Shown here: positions 33,835 through 42,368 of the stretch, piece by piece
How the letters are laid out: every line of letters starts with the position of its first letter
Numbering within the stretch: the stretch's first letter is position 1
NCBI GenBank assembly: GCA_964392305.1
Contig: CAYMPV010000006.1
Location: 168,707 to 232,706, forward strand
Length of the DNA stretch: 64,000 bases
Direction: 5' to 3'
Source of the DNA: JACKIC01 sp964392305
GTDB lineage: Bacteria; Planctomycetota; UBA1135; UBA2386
The notes under the pieces: model-generated
Told to the model about the DNA's origin: nothing
Database searches by the model: none
What the model saw: only the letters and a program-made list of their open reading frames with translations
Position numbers and translations under genes: made by a program

Positions 33835-36800
33835 GTGAAGATCTGTCTACGTTGTGAAGGCGTCACCCAGGCCGCCAGCGTGCGCTGCAACACGTGCGGC
33901 GCCTGGCTCGTGCCCACCGATGACGTGCACTATCCCACGCGCCGCGGCGAGGGGGAGGCCGGCAACCCGTTCCTGGGCAGCGTCATCGACGGCAAGTACC
34001 GCCTGCAGGCCGTGCTCGGCCGCGGCGGTTTGGGCACCGTGTTCGGCGCCCAGCACATCGGTTCGCTGCTGCCGGTGGCGCTCAAGCTGCTGCACCCCCG
34101 CTTCGCCGAGCAGCGTGAGTATCGCAGCGCGCTGTTGACCGAAGCGCGGCGCGCGGCGAGCGTCATGCACGAACGGTGCGCGCGTCTGCTCGACGTCGGC
34201 GAGACCGACGACGGTGTCGCCTACCTGGCGATGGAACTGGTCGACGGCGACACGCTCGAGGAGATCGTGCACAGCGGGCCGCTGCCGCCGGGGCACGCCG
34301 TGGTGATCCTCACCCAGGTGGTCGAAGCGCTGGTCGCGATCCACGGCGCCGGCCTGGTGCACTGCGACCTGTCGCCGCGCAACGTGATGGTGGCGGCGCG
34401 CGACGGCGGCTTGCGCGTCAAGGTGTTGGACTTCGGCATCGCGCGCACGATCTCGATGGGCGGCGGCGAACGCACCGCACCGAACGACCTCACCGGCTTC
34501 TTCAACCCGGTGTTCTCGGCGCCCGAGGTGCTCAACGGCGACGCCGTCGATGCGCGCGCCGACTTCTACTCCCTGGGCATGCTGGCCCGGCTGCTGCTGA
34601 CCGGCGTGTTGCCCGGCGGCGACACCGCTTCGACGCAGCGCGTGACGTTCCCACGCGGAGTACCGCGCCGACTGGCGAGGCTGGTGCAACGTTGTCTGTC
34701 CCCGGATCCGGGCGAACGCCCGCCGTCGACGGCCTGGATCGAACGCGAACTGCAGATCGTGCGCGGGATGCGCCGCCCCGCGTTGCAGCGGCTGGCCGTG
34801 GCCGGTCTCGCCGTGGCGGTGATCGCGAACCTGCTCGGCAACGAGCCGGGAGCGGCGCCGTTCCTGCGCACGCGCGCCGGCAACAACCTCGAACTCGTCG
34901 CGCCGGGCGCCGCCTCGGTGGTGCAGTGCAAACGCAGCAGCGAGCTCGACACGATCAGCCTCTACTTCGGCGGTTTCGCCGCCGACGACCTGAGCCTGGA
35001 GATCTCGCGGCAGGGACTGCGGCTGCTGCGCCTGGAACTGCATCCCGAGGTCGAGAGTTCCGGCGACAGCCTCGTGCTCGCCACGGCGCAGCCAGCCTGG
35101 CGTCAGGCGCTCACGGCCATCGCCAGCAGCAGCGCCGATGGCCCCGTCGACGTCTCCTTCGTGGTGCCCGGGGCCGGTTCGCTCGGCGACGCGCGCGTGC
35201 GCATCGACGACGTGGCGCCGCAACTGCAGTGGCAGTTGTCGCCCGCCGCCGACGGGGACCACGAACTGACCAGCCGCACGATGTTGAGCTGGCGCGCCAG
35301 CGACGCCGTCGGTGTCGCCGCGGTGCACGTCGAGGTGTTGTTGCCCAAAGGTGGCGCGTTGGGGTTCGACCTCGACGGCCCCGCCGGCGAGTTCGCGCTC
35401 GGTCGCGCCCTCGCGGCGCGCAACCCCGACGTCGCGCCGCTCGGACCCGTGCAGGTGCACGTCGTCGCCACCGATCTCGCCGGCTTGCGTTCGGACACGG
35501 AACCGCTGCGCGTCGCCGCGGCCGACCTCGCTGCGCCGTTCGTCGCCGAGGTGACGGGGCCCGGCGGCGAACCCTATGTGCCATGCCTGTCGGGGCGGGC
35601 GCGTTTGCGTCTGCGGTTGTCGGCGTTCGAACGCGATTGCCGGTTGCAGTTGCAGCAGGACGACGGCTCCGTGTTCGCCGAGGTGTCGTTGACCGGCCCT
35701 TCGATCTGGCAGGACGTCGATCTGCCGCGCGTGTCACCGGCAGGCAAGCTGCGCAGCGGCGGGTATCTGTTGGCCGTCGTCGATCCGGCCGGGAACCGCG
35801 GCGAGCGTACGATCACGCTCGAACTGCGTGAGCAGGACCTCGGCCTGCGTCTGGTCGGCGTCGGTCCGCGCCCCGTTCTCCACGGCAACGAACTGGTGTT
35901 CGGGGCGGCGGGCGCTGCCGTGCAGGTGGCCACCGTCACATCGCATCGCCTGGTCGCAGCCGGGTTCGCGACCGAAGTCGGCGCTCCGGTGCCGCCGGTC
36001 GAGATCAAACGTCGCGGCGACGACGCCGAGTTGTGGTTCGCACCGGCGGCGCCGGGCCGGGCCCGGCTGGTGCTGACCTTCGAGGACATCGCGGCCGGGC
36101 CGGCGGCGCCGTTGCGCTACGAAGTGGCGACGCGGATCCTGCCCGAGGCGATCGAGGTGCGTGTGCCCGAGGCGCCGTCGCGTTTCCTGCCGGGCCTGTT
36201 GCAGGCCGGCGTGTTGGCGCGCGCCAGCCAGGGCTTTCGCGAAGGACCGGCCTGGCGCGTCGATGCCGACCTGATCGGCTACCTGCGCGGCACGTTGTGG
36301 ATCGGTGGCGACAAGCTCGTGCCGCTGGTGCTGCCGCAGCGCAGCGGGGAGGCGTTCTTGCCCGAGGTGCTGCCGGTGCCGGGGCACAACGTCTTCGCGC
36401 TCGAACTGCGCGACGTGCTCGGTGCGCCGGCGCGTGTTCTGGTCGGTGATCGACCCGGTCGGCAACTGCCGGCCGGCGACACGACCGCGGTCGTGGTGGC
36501 CGACTTCTGGTGGCACGAGGGTGCGCCCGAAGTGATCGGTGAGGTCGTGCTGGTCGAGTACGGCCAGCCGGCGCGGGTGCAACTGCGCCTGCCGATCGCC
36601 TACCGCGACGAAGACCTGCCGGAGCTGCGCCTGGGCCTCGCCAGCGAGATCCCGGCGAGTGCGATCGTGGGTGACGGCGAAGGCCGTTGTGTCGTCAGCT
36701 TCGATCTGCCCGTCGCGGCCTGGACCGCCGCAGTCGGTCTCGTCGACGTGCCGCGCGAACGTTACGGCGATCAACTCGAACGCAACCTCGACGCGTACCT

Positions 36801-37923
36801 GGCGACGCCGCTCGGTCGCAAGGACCTGCAGCTGCGGCTGCGCACGGCGCGCAGCACGTTGCGGCGCATGCAGCTCGGTGAGTTGCGCGAGGTGCCCGAG
36901 CCGTTGGCCGCGCTGACGATGTTGCCGGTCCTGGCGCCGGATGGTGAGTTCGCCGAACCCGTGTCCGCCGCGGCGCCGCCGCGGGCGATGTTCCGGCCGC
37001 AGGTCGCGGTCGCGGTGCGCAACTTCGGTGACCTGCTGCTGCAGGACCGTGAGTTCACGCGTTGCCAGGGCCGCGCCTTGCGTGAGCTGTTGTCCACTCT
37101 CGATGCTGCGGTCGATCGTGCCACCTTGGTGCACACCGCCGACCCGCTGGGTGTCGGTCGACTGGCGCCCGACTCGTTGCTGCCCGCCAGCACGCTCGCC
37201 GGTGGCGACGAGGACCCGATCACCGGCATCGACTTCTTCTCGGCCTACTCGTGCTGCCGCGTGCTCGGCCAGTTGCTCGGCGGCGATCCGGACCTGTTCC
37301 GGTTGCCGCTCGGCTGCGAACTCGAACTCGCCGCCTATGCCGCCGCGTCGCGTGCGGCCGCCAACGGCGCGGCCGCCAACGGCGGGGGCATCCGCGCGGC
37401 GCAGTTCGGACGCGCCGCGGCGATCCTCGCCTATGGCGGTCGTGTGCCCGCCGAACTGCAGCGTTCGGCGGCCGACGCGGTGCCGACGGCGTTCGGAGCC
37501 CCGTTCTTCGGGCTGGACTGCGGCGTGCGCGAGTGGGTCTTCGATCTGCCGCACGTGCCGGGCGCCGAGCTGCTGTTGACCGAGTGGCTCGGCGACCACG
37601 GTGCGCATCTGGCGCGCTGCCGCGACTTCGCGCGCGGCGTCGAGCCGCCACCCGATCTCGCCGGACCGGTGCGGGTGTTCGGTGTGGTGCGAGGCCTCGC
37701 CCTCGGCGAACTCGACGGGGTGCTCGGCGGCGCCGGCGAACGCCTGGATCTCGACGACCTGCAGACGTTGCCCGACAGCGTGCCCGGCGTGCTGCGCACC
37801 GAGCAGTTGCGCCGCGACGGCCGCGACCTGTTGTCGACGCGCGCCGATCCCCGCCTGCTGCTGGTGGGCTTCCGCCTCGCCGGCGGTGAGGCCCTGATCC
37901 GTCGCTGGCGAGGTCGTCAATGA
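33835..37923 (+). CDS. Giant membrane Ser/Thr kinase with zinc ribbon, Ig-like region and degenerate FGE-like end
   Basis: The protein has 1362 aa with a GTG start. CxxC pairs at 4/7 and 18/21 (CLRC, CNTC) form a small zinc ribbon. Residues 54-310 are a kinase with LGRGGLGTVFGAQ, Lys84 in VALKLL, HCDLSPRNV (176-184) and DFG at 199-201; the usual HRD Arg is Cys, but the catalytic Asp and Asn remain. A membrane helix at about 318-336 leads to roughly 700 extracytoplasmic residues of beta-sandwich repeats. The end (about 1050-1355) keeps the outline of an FGE/SUMF1 domain (DFFSAYSCCRVLGQLL, FRLPLGCELELAAYAAA, FFGLDCGVREWVFDLP, LLLVGFRLA) but has drifted. It would sense outside and phosphorylate inside. 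The gene overlaps the next start by ATGA. Confidence 0.88.
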   Translation: MKICLRCEGVTQAASVRCNTCGAWLVPTDDVHYPTRRGEGEAGNPFLGSVIDGKYRLQAVLGRGGLGTVFGAQHIGSLLPVALKLLHPRFAEQREYRSALLTEARRAASVMHERCARLLDVGETDDGVAYLAMELVDGDTLEEIVHSGPLPPGHAVVILTQVVEALVAIHGAGLVHCDLSPRNVMVAARDGGLRVKVLDFGIARTISMGGGERTAPNDLTGFFNPVFSAPEVLNGDAVDARADFYSLGMLARLLLTGVLPGGDTASTQRVTFPRGVPRRLARLVQRCLSPDPGERPPSTAWIERELQIVRGMRRPALQRLAVAGLAVAVIANLLGNEPGAAPFLRTRAGNNLELVAPGAASVVQCKRSSELDTISLYFGGFAADDLSLEISRQGLRLLRLELHPEVESSGDSLVLATAQPAWRQALTAIASSSADGPVDVSFVVPGAGSLGDARVRIDDVAPQLQWQLSPAADGDHELTSRTMLSWRASDAVGVAAVHVEVLLPKGGALGFDLDGPAGEFALGRALAARNPDVAPLGPVQVHVVATDLAGLRSDTEPLRVAAADLAAPFVAEVTGPGGEPYVPCLSGRARLRLRLSAFERDCRLQLQQDDGSVFAEVSLTGPSIWQDVDLPRVSPAGKLRSGGYLLAVVDPAGNRGERTITLELREQDLGLRLVGVGPRPVLHGNELVFGAAGAAVQVATVTSHRLVAAGFATEVGAPVPPVEIKRRGDDAELWFAPAAPGRARLVLTFEDIAAGPAAPLRYEVATRILPEAIEVRVPEAPSRFLPGLLQAGVLARASQGFREGPAWRVDADLIGYLRGTLWIGGDKLVPLVLPQRSGEAFLPEVLPVPGHNVFALELRDVLGAPARVLVGDRPGRQLPAGDTTAVVVADFWWHEGAPEVIGEVVLVEYGQPARVQLRLPIAYRDEDLPELRLGLASEIPASAIVGDGEGRCVVSFDLPVAAWTAAVGLVDVPRERYGDQLERNLDAYLATPLGRKDLQLRLRTARSTLRRMQLGELREVPEPLAALTMLPVLAPDGEFAEPVSAAAPPRAMFRPQVAVAVRNFGDLLLQDREFTRCQGRALRELLSTLDAAVDRATLVHTADPLGVGRLAPDSLLPASTLAGGDEDPITGIDFFSAYSCCRVLGQLLGGDPDLFRLPLGCELELAAYAAASRAAANGAAANGGGIRAAQFGRAAAILAYGGRVPAELQRSAADAVPTAFGAPFFGLDCGVREWVFDLPHVPGAELLLTEWLGDHGAHLARCRDFARGVEPPPDLAGPVRVFGVVRGLALGELDGVLGGAGERLDLDDLQTLPDSVPGVLRTEQLRRDGRDLLSTRADPRLLLVGFRLAGGEALIRRWRGRQ

Positions 37924-39023
37924 GGTCCGGGCTTCGTCTGTGGCCGCTGCTGTTGGTGTTGTGCTGCTCCTGCCAGTCGGTGGCCGACGAGCTGCGCGGC
38001 CTCGCCGACACACCGCCGTTGGACTACGCCGTGCTGGTCACGGGCGGCGCGTTCCTGACCGAGGCGATCGGCGGCGCGGGCACGTTCGCGCCGACGCCGG
38101 CGCAAGCAGGCGAAGACGCCGACGGGCCCGTTGCGGTGAACGGCACCACGGCCGGGGAAGCGATCGCCATGACCACGATCGTCGACCTGCTGCGGCGCGG
38201 CGGAGTGTTCCAGCGCGTCGAAGCGGAGATCGATCCGGGGCAGCGACGTCGGCAGCGCGACCAGTTGCGCGCCGGCGCGACGGCCGCCGAGTGTCAGGCG
38301 TTCCTGCAGGCTGCGCGCGACGACGGCTACGATCTGTTGCTCGTGGTCGAAGAACTGGCCGATGGCCCGATCGAGGCGCAAGGCATCAACGGGCGCTGGC
38401 CGGTGACGTTCGTAACCTGGATCCTGCTCGGGCTGGGCATGTTCATCCCCGACCACACGTTCGAGTCGCGGGCGACGCTGCGCGTGACGGTCCGCGAACT
38501 GCAGACCGGGCGGGTGTTGCACGACCCGTTGTTGCTCGGTGGGCCGATCGACCTGTCCTTGGTCGAACGCGGTGCCTTCCTCGGCATCGTGATCTCGATC
38601 CTGGTGCCGCCCTTCTGGGTCGGCGACGACGAGGAGAACGTGGTGGCTGCGGTCCGCGACGTGGTGCAGCGTCGTTTGTTGGTGTCGTTGGCTCGCGACC
38701 TCAAGAGCGAGTCGGTGCGGCAGCGGCTGCGCGAACGCGGCATCGCCAGTTTCGACCGCGTCGACCTGCCGGTGGGCCCCGGCGTGGCGGTGCAGTCGCG
38801 CGAGAGCCTCAGCGTCGCCCGCTTGCGGTCGATCGATGTCGCGCTCGACCCCGTGGTCGCCGCGCGCTTCGAAAAAGAACTGCTCGAGTCGGTTCGGCGC
38901 GAGGGCGAACTGTTCCGCTACCAGGCCGCGTTGCCGCGCGAGCTCAATGGCAGTGGCGTCCAGGTCCTGGTCGGCACGATCCGCGGCAGTGTCGCTTCGG
39001 CAACGTTCGCGAGGCGGCGATGA
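37920..39023 (+). CDS. Predicted lipoprotein of the kinase/phosphatase operon
   Basis: The protein has 367 aa. It starts MRSGLRLWPLLLVLCCSCQ, with Cys at the lipobox, so a membrane-anchored lipoprotein is likely. An internal hydrophobic stretch (FVTWILLGLGMFIP, and later GIVISILVPPFWVG) hints at extra membrane contact. The mid-part (DDGYDLLLVVEELADGPIEA, ESRATLRVTVRELQTGRVLH) resembles GNA1162/LpoB-like peripheral lipoproteins only in style; no family is claimed. It sits between the kinase and its phosphatase, overlapping both neighbours by ATGA, so the three are made in step. A role as ligand-binding partner of the kinase is inference. Confidence 0.65.
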   Translation: MRSGLRLWPLLLVLCCSCQSVADELRGLADTPPLDYAVLVTGGAFLTEAIGGAGTFAPTPAQAGEDADGPVAVNGTTAGEAIAMTTIVDLLRRGGVFQRVEAEIDPGQRRRQRDQLRAGATAAECQAFLQAARDDGYDLLLVVEELADGPIEAQGINGRWPVTFVTWILLGLGMFIPDHTFESRATLRVTVRELQTGRVLHDPLLLGGPIDLSLVERGAFLGIVISILVPPFWVGDDEENVVAAVRDVVQRRLLVSLARDLKSESVRQRLRERGIASFDRVDLPVGPGVAVQSRESLSVARLRSIDVALDPVVAARFEKELLESVRREGELFRYQAALPRELNGSGVQVLVGTIRGSVASATFARRR

Positions 39024-39940
39024 GGATCCCGCCGGGGGTGCGCGTCGGGGCCTGCACCCACACCGGTCTCGTGCGTGTGCACAACGAGGACGACTATCTC
39101 GTCGGCACGGTCGGCGAGGCCGCCGACGCGTTGCTGTTGTGTGGGATCGCCGACGGCATCGGCGGTGCGGCAGGCGGCGCCGAAGCCAGTCGCACGGCGC
39201 TGCACGGGATGGGCGCCGCGGTGCTCGACGCGTCGTCGACCGTCGATGCCGAGGCCCGCTTGCGCGCCGGCTTCGCCGCCGCCGCCGAGCGCCTCGCCGA
39301 ACAGGCCACCGCGGTGCCGTTCCTGCGGGAGATGGGCACGACGCTGACCGCGCTGTTGCTCGGCGGCGGGCGGGTCGTCGTCGGCCACGTCGGGGATACG
39401 CGGCTGTATCGCCTCGCCGGCAGCCAACTCGAGCAGGTCACTTCGGATCACGCGGCCCGCGAGCCTGACAACGTGCTGTTGCGTTGGGTCGGCGGTGGCC
39501 AACGCCGCGTCGACGCCGACTTCATCGTGCTGCCGGCGTCGCCCGGCGACCGTTGGCTGTTGCTAAGCGACGGGGTCTGGAGCGTCGTGCCCCCAGCCGA
39601 ACTGCAGCGGTTGGGCGGCTCTGGTGATCCGAACGCGGCGGCAGCAGCGCTGGTGGCGCGTGCCCTCGACGGCGGCGGCCCGGACAACGCCACGGCGGTG
39701 GTGATCGAAGTGCTCGAACCCGGCGCTGCCGCGGCCGCTGCCGAACTGCCGCGCGACGAGCGACCGCGCAACCGCGACCGCTGGCCGCGGGCCCGCTCCC
39801 TGAAGACGCCGTGGTGGCCGTGGCTGGTGTTGGCCGTAGCCCTCGCGCTCGGCGTCGCGCTGCTGCTGCAGCGGGTGTGGGGCATCGACGTCTGGTCGGC
39901 GCGCTTCTGGGAACGCGACATCTGGAGACTGATCGGTTGA
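39020..39940 (+). CDS. PP2C-type Ser/Thr protein phosphatase with C-terminal membrane anchor
   Basis: The protein has 306 aa. The ATG is fixed by the ATGA overlap with the lipoprotein gene. PP2C motifs are in order: VRVHNEDDYLV (metal-binding Asp region), CGIADGIGGAAGG (Asp-Gly), MGTTLTALLL, VVGHVGDTRLYRL, LLLSDGVWSV and GGGPDNATAVVIE (final Asp). All acidic residues expected for two metal ions appear present. After residue 235 comes an Arg-rich linker, then one membrane helix (WLVLAVALALGVALLL) and a short Trp-rich tail. It presumably reverses phosphorylation by the upstream kinase at the inner membrane. Confidence 0.9.
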   Translation: MRIPPGVRVGACTHTGLVRVHNEDDYLVGTVGEAADALLLCGIADGIGGAAGGAEASRTALHGMGAAVLDASSTVDAEARLRAGFAAAAERLAEQATAVPFLREMGTTLTALLLGGGRVVVGHVGDTRLYRLAGSQLEQVTSDHAAREPDNVLLRWVGGGQRRVDADFIVLPASPGDRWLLLSDGVWSVVPPAELQRLGGSGDPNAAAAALVARALDGGGPDNATAVVIEVLEPGAAAAAAELPRDERPRNRDRWPRARSLKTPWWPWLVLAVALALGVALLLQRVWGIDVWSARFWERDIWRLIG

Positions 39941-39949
39941 GTGTGGAGC

Positions 39950-40261
39950 TCAGCCGCCGACTTCGCCCGCCGACCCCCGCTGCCGGTAGCCGTGCAGCCA
40001 ACGGGCCGGACCCGAGCCGGTGTTGCGCACCGTGTGTTTGCAGTTGGCCGGAACGAGCAGCTGATCACCCGACTGCATGCGGATCGTGCTTCCCTGCATC
40101 TCGATCATGCACTCACCCTCGAGCAGCAACACCATTTCGTCGACGTCGTGCTGGAAGTCGTGCCAGACCTGCCCAGGCGCATCAACCCAGACTTCGCAGG
40201 TGAAGCCCTGCTCCGCCCAGGCTCTGCCGACGGTCTCTCGATCGATCTTCTCGGTGTGCAT
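39950..40261 (-). CDS. Cupin-domain protein
   Basis: The protein has 103 aa. It starts MHTEKIDRETVG with GGGAGGG shortly upstream. It is a single cupin: VWHDFQHDVDEMVLLLEGE (motif 1 with the metal-binding His and Glu) and QLLVPANCKHTVRNTG (motif 2, His). Small stand-alone cupins bind a metal and act as isomerases, dioxygenases or sugar/ligand sensors; nothing here picks one. Its stop faces the phosphatase stop 9 bp away. A large gene-poor region lies upstream. Confidence 0.8.
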   Translation of the reverse strand: MHTEKIDRETVGRAWAEQGFTCEVWVDAPGQVWHDFQHDVDEMVLLLEGECMIEMQGSTIRMQSGDQLLVPANCKHTVRNTGSGPARWLHGYRQRGSAGEVGG

Positions 40262-40905
40262 GCTTCGTCCCTCCCAGGATTCGCCGTCTTCGCATCGCAA
40301 CCCGACCCACCTGCCAAACGGCGCACTGCTGCCGACTGCGAACACGCCGCATCGAAGCACGCGGTGGCGACGAGCGACAGCATCGTCTCGCTGGACCGCA
40401 AGCGGCGGGGGGGTGCAGAGGGGCGCGGTGCGCAGGGGGTGGCAGGGCGGATCGAGCGTGTCCCGGCCGGCGGATGGTCTTGGTGGTGACCGGCCGATAC
40501 ACGCCAGGGCCGACTATACGCCGGATCCGGGCCAGTAACTGGCCAACATTTGCGGGAGGCGAGCGGGCTCTTGGCCCGGCTCGACCCGCTTCGACTCCGG
40601 GGGAGCACCCCCGGAGGAAAACGAGCCTGCCCTCGAGACCTGCGCTGATGAGCGCGAGACGTGTTGGTCAACTCGCTGTCTGACCAACCGCACCTCGGGC
40701 TTTCACCCTGGAACAGACCCCTCTGATTCGCGGTGCCATCTCGGCGTCCGAAATGCTCACCGCACGGGTCTCGAGGACAGGAAGGGTCCCGAAGGGAGGC
40801 ATGGTCCCAACGGAACGCACCTTCGACGATGCCCTTCGTCGGGAGGGTTCCGTTGTGCTTCGCATTTTTCGGTGCGAGGTCGGTGCGCCACGCGCCGCGC
40901 CCCGA
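40262..40905. other. Gene-poor 644-bp region with several stable hairpins
   Basis: No credible gene was found. Perfect inverted repeats include CCGGATCCGG (40523-40532), GGCCAGT-a-ACTGGCC (40532-40546), a 9-bp stem with AGCA loop (40595-40616), an 8-bp stem with 10-base loop (40663-40688) and a nested hairpin (40808-40855, inner stem 40824-40841). The last lies just past the UGM-like gene on the minus strand and may be its terminator. The rest could be a structured RNA or regulatory leader. It does not match RNase P RNA, tmRNA or SRP RNA by recognisable core motifs. Confidence 0.6.
40808..40855 (-). terminator. Nested hairpin downstream of the UGM-like gene
   Basis: CAACGGAAC (40808-40816) pairs with GTTCCGTTG (40847-40855). 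Inside, CGACGA (40824-40829) pairs with TCGTCG (40836-40841). It begins about 50 bases after the stop of the minus-strand gene at 40906. No clear U-tract follows, so termination would need help or it may only stabilise the message. Confidence 0.4.
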
Positions 40906-42243
40906 TCAGCCGAGCTGCAGGGGCGTCATCGTGCCGGTGCGGGCCAGTTCCTGGATGTGCGCGTGGACCTGCATGGCGCGTTGGATGCACTGGTCGCTGT
41001 TGTGGTACTCGTACCGTCCGAAGCGTCCGAAGGTGATGTAACCACTTTCGTCGAACCACTTGCGCACGCGGTGAATGCGGTCCGCAAACGCCAGGTCCTG
41101 GTCGATGTAGGCGTATTCGTTGTTGCAGGCTTCGGCCAGCACGACGTGTTCGGGGTGCAGGATGCCGGCGCTTCCCAGCCCCGCGACCACACCCTGTATC
41201 CAATTTGCATCGGGCCGCAGTTCGCCGCGATGCGTGACTTCGGCGAGGAACGACCCGTGCCCGGCCGGCGCGTTGTGCGGTGAGTAGTTGCTGAAGTAGG
41301 TGACCCGGTTGGTGGGGCCCTGATCGGCGAACGGCAGGTAGATCCAGCTCAGCGGCGGCAGCGGTTCGTCGAGCTTGACGCCGATCATCAGGTTGACGAG
41401 CGAGATCGGCCGCAGCGCGCGGATGTCGGCGCGGATCTCGGCCGGGATCTCGGCGATGGTGGCTTCGATCTGCGGCAGCGGCACGGTGTTGACGACGAGG
41501 TCGAACGCCTCGCCGTTGACCGCAAAACCGTCGCCGCGGCGCTCGACGCGCTCGACCGCGACGCCGCACTGCAGGCGGAAGCCGCCGCCGTCGACGGTGC
41601 CGCGCACCATGGCCTCGAAGCCGCCGTGTCTGGGAAACCAGAACACCGACTGGTGGGTGTAGCCCTCGGTGTCGATGCCGATCGCCGACTTGAGGATGTC
41701 CTCGATCGGCGCCTCGGGCACGCGACCGGCGACCCAACTGCTGGCCATCTGCCGCAGGTCGCACTTCCAGATCTTCTCGTTGTAGGGAACCATGAAGTGG
41801 CGCGCGAAGCCGTCGCCCATGCGCCACTGGATCCAGTCGCCGAAGTTCTCGGGGCACTGCGCGCCGGCCTTGCGCGCCGCGTAAGCCTGCACGTAGCCGG
41901 CCACGCACTCGACGATCGCCTCCTTGGTCAGGTGGCCGACACCGTTCTCGAACGGATACGGCACCCAGCGGTCGTGCCAACGGATCTTGGTGTTGCGCAC
42001 GGTGCGCACCGTGCCCGCCTCGCCGCCGCAGCGCTCGATCTGCCAATCGAGCACCTGCTGATTCTTCGAGAAGACGATGTGGCCGCCGGCTTCGTCGAAG
42101 GTGAAGTCGCCGTAGCGGCGACTCTTGCACAGGCCGCCGGCGCGCTCGCTCTTCTCGAGCACCAGCACGTCGTGGCCGTCGGCAGCCAGCATGCGGGCCA
42201 AGGCGACACCGGAGATGCCGCCGCCCAGGATGGCGATCTTCAA
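40906..42243 (-). CDS. UDP-galactopyranose mutase-like FAD-dependent oxidoreductase
   Basis: The protein has 445 aa. MKIAILGGGISGVALARMLA is the FAD/ADP-binding loop, followed by LVLEKSERAGGLCKSRR and FDEAGGHIVFSKN. The end, ITFGRFGRYEYHNSDQCIQRAM, matches the C-terminal FAD-contacting motif shared by UDP-galactopyranose mutases and related amine-oxidase-fold enzymes. Family members rearrange sugar rings using reduced flavin, or oxidise amines or porphyrinogens; UGM-like is favoured by the tail motif and size, but no cell-wall galactan genes are adjacent. A possible -10 box (TAGACT, 42283-42278) lies 34 bases upstream. It is divergent from the MFS gene. Confidence 0.78.
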   Translation of the reverse strand: MKIAILGGGISGVALARMLAADGHDVLVLEKSERAGGLCKSRRYGDFTFDEAGGHIVFSKNQQVLDWQIERCGGEAGTVRTVRNTKIRWHDRWVPYPFENGVGHLTKEAIVECVAGYVQAYAARKAGAQCPENFGDWIQWRMGDGFARHFMVPYNEKIWKCDLRQMASSWVAGRVPEAPIEDILKSAIGIDTEGYTHQSVFWFPRHGGFEAMVRGTVDGGGFRLQCGVAVERVERRGDGFAVNGEAFDLVVNTVPLPQIEATIAEIPAEIRADIRALRPISLVNLMIGVKLDEPLPPLSWIYLPFADQGPTNRVTYFSNYSPHNAPAGHGSFLAEVTHRGELRPDANWIQGVVAGLGSAGILHPEHVVLAEACNNEYAYIDQDLAFADRIHRVRKWFDESGYITFGRFGRYEYHNSDQCIQRAMQVHAHIQELARTGTMTPLQLG

Positions 42244-42277
42244 ACGAGTGGCTCCGTCGAGGCGATCACGGGCGAGC

Positions 42278-42283
42278 AGTCTA
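42278..42283 (-). promoter_or_regulatory. Putative -10 box (TAGACT) for the UGM-like gene
   Basis: The minus strand reads GGATAGACT 34 bases before the ATG at 42243, in the 125-bp divergent spacer shared with the transporter. Motif evidence only. Confidence 0.3.
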
Positions 42284-42368
42284 TCCCGATGGCCATGCCA
42301 CTGACCAGAATCGTCAGCGGGTGCATGCGTTGCGGCGACCTTGTGCCGATGATGCCGGCCCCTTGCCG

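Noticed and set aside
35734..38013. 759-codon minus-strand frame opposite the giant kinase
   Set aside because: Antisense shadow of a well-supported gene; no motifs.
40262..40905. Possible RNase P RNA, tmRNA or SRP RNA
   Set aside because: The conserved core sequences of these RNAs could not be found on either strand.
40733..41041. Plus-strand frame in the gene-poor region
   Set aside because: It runs into the antisense of the UGM-like gene and has no ribosome-binding site or recognisable domain.
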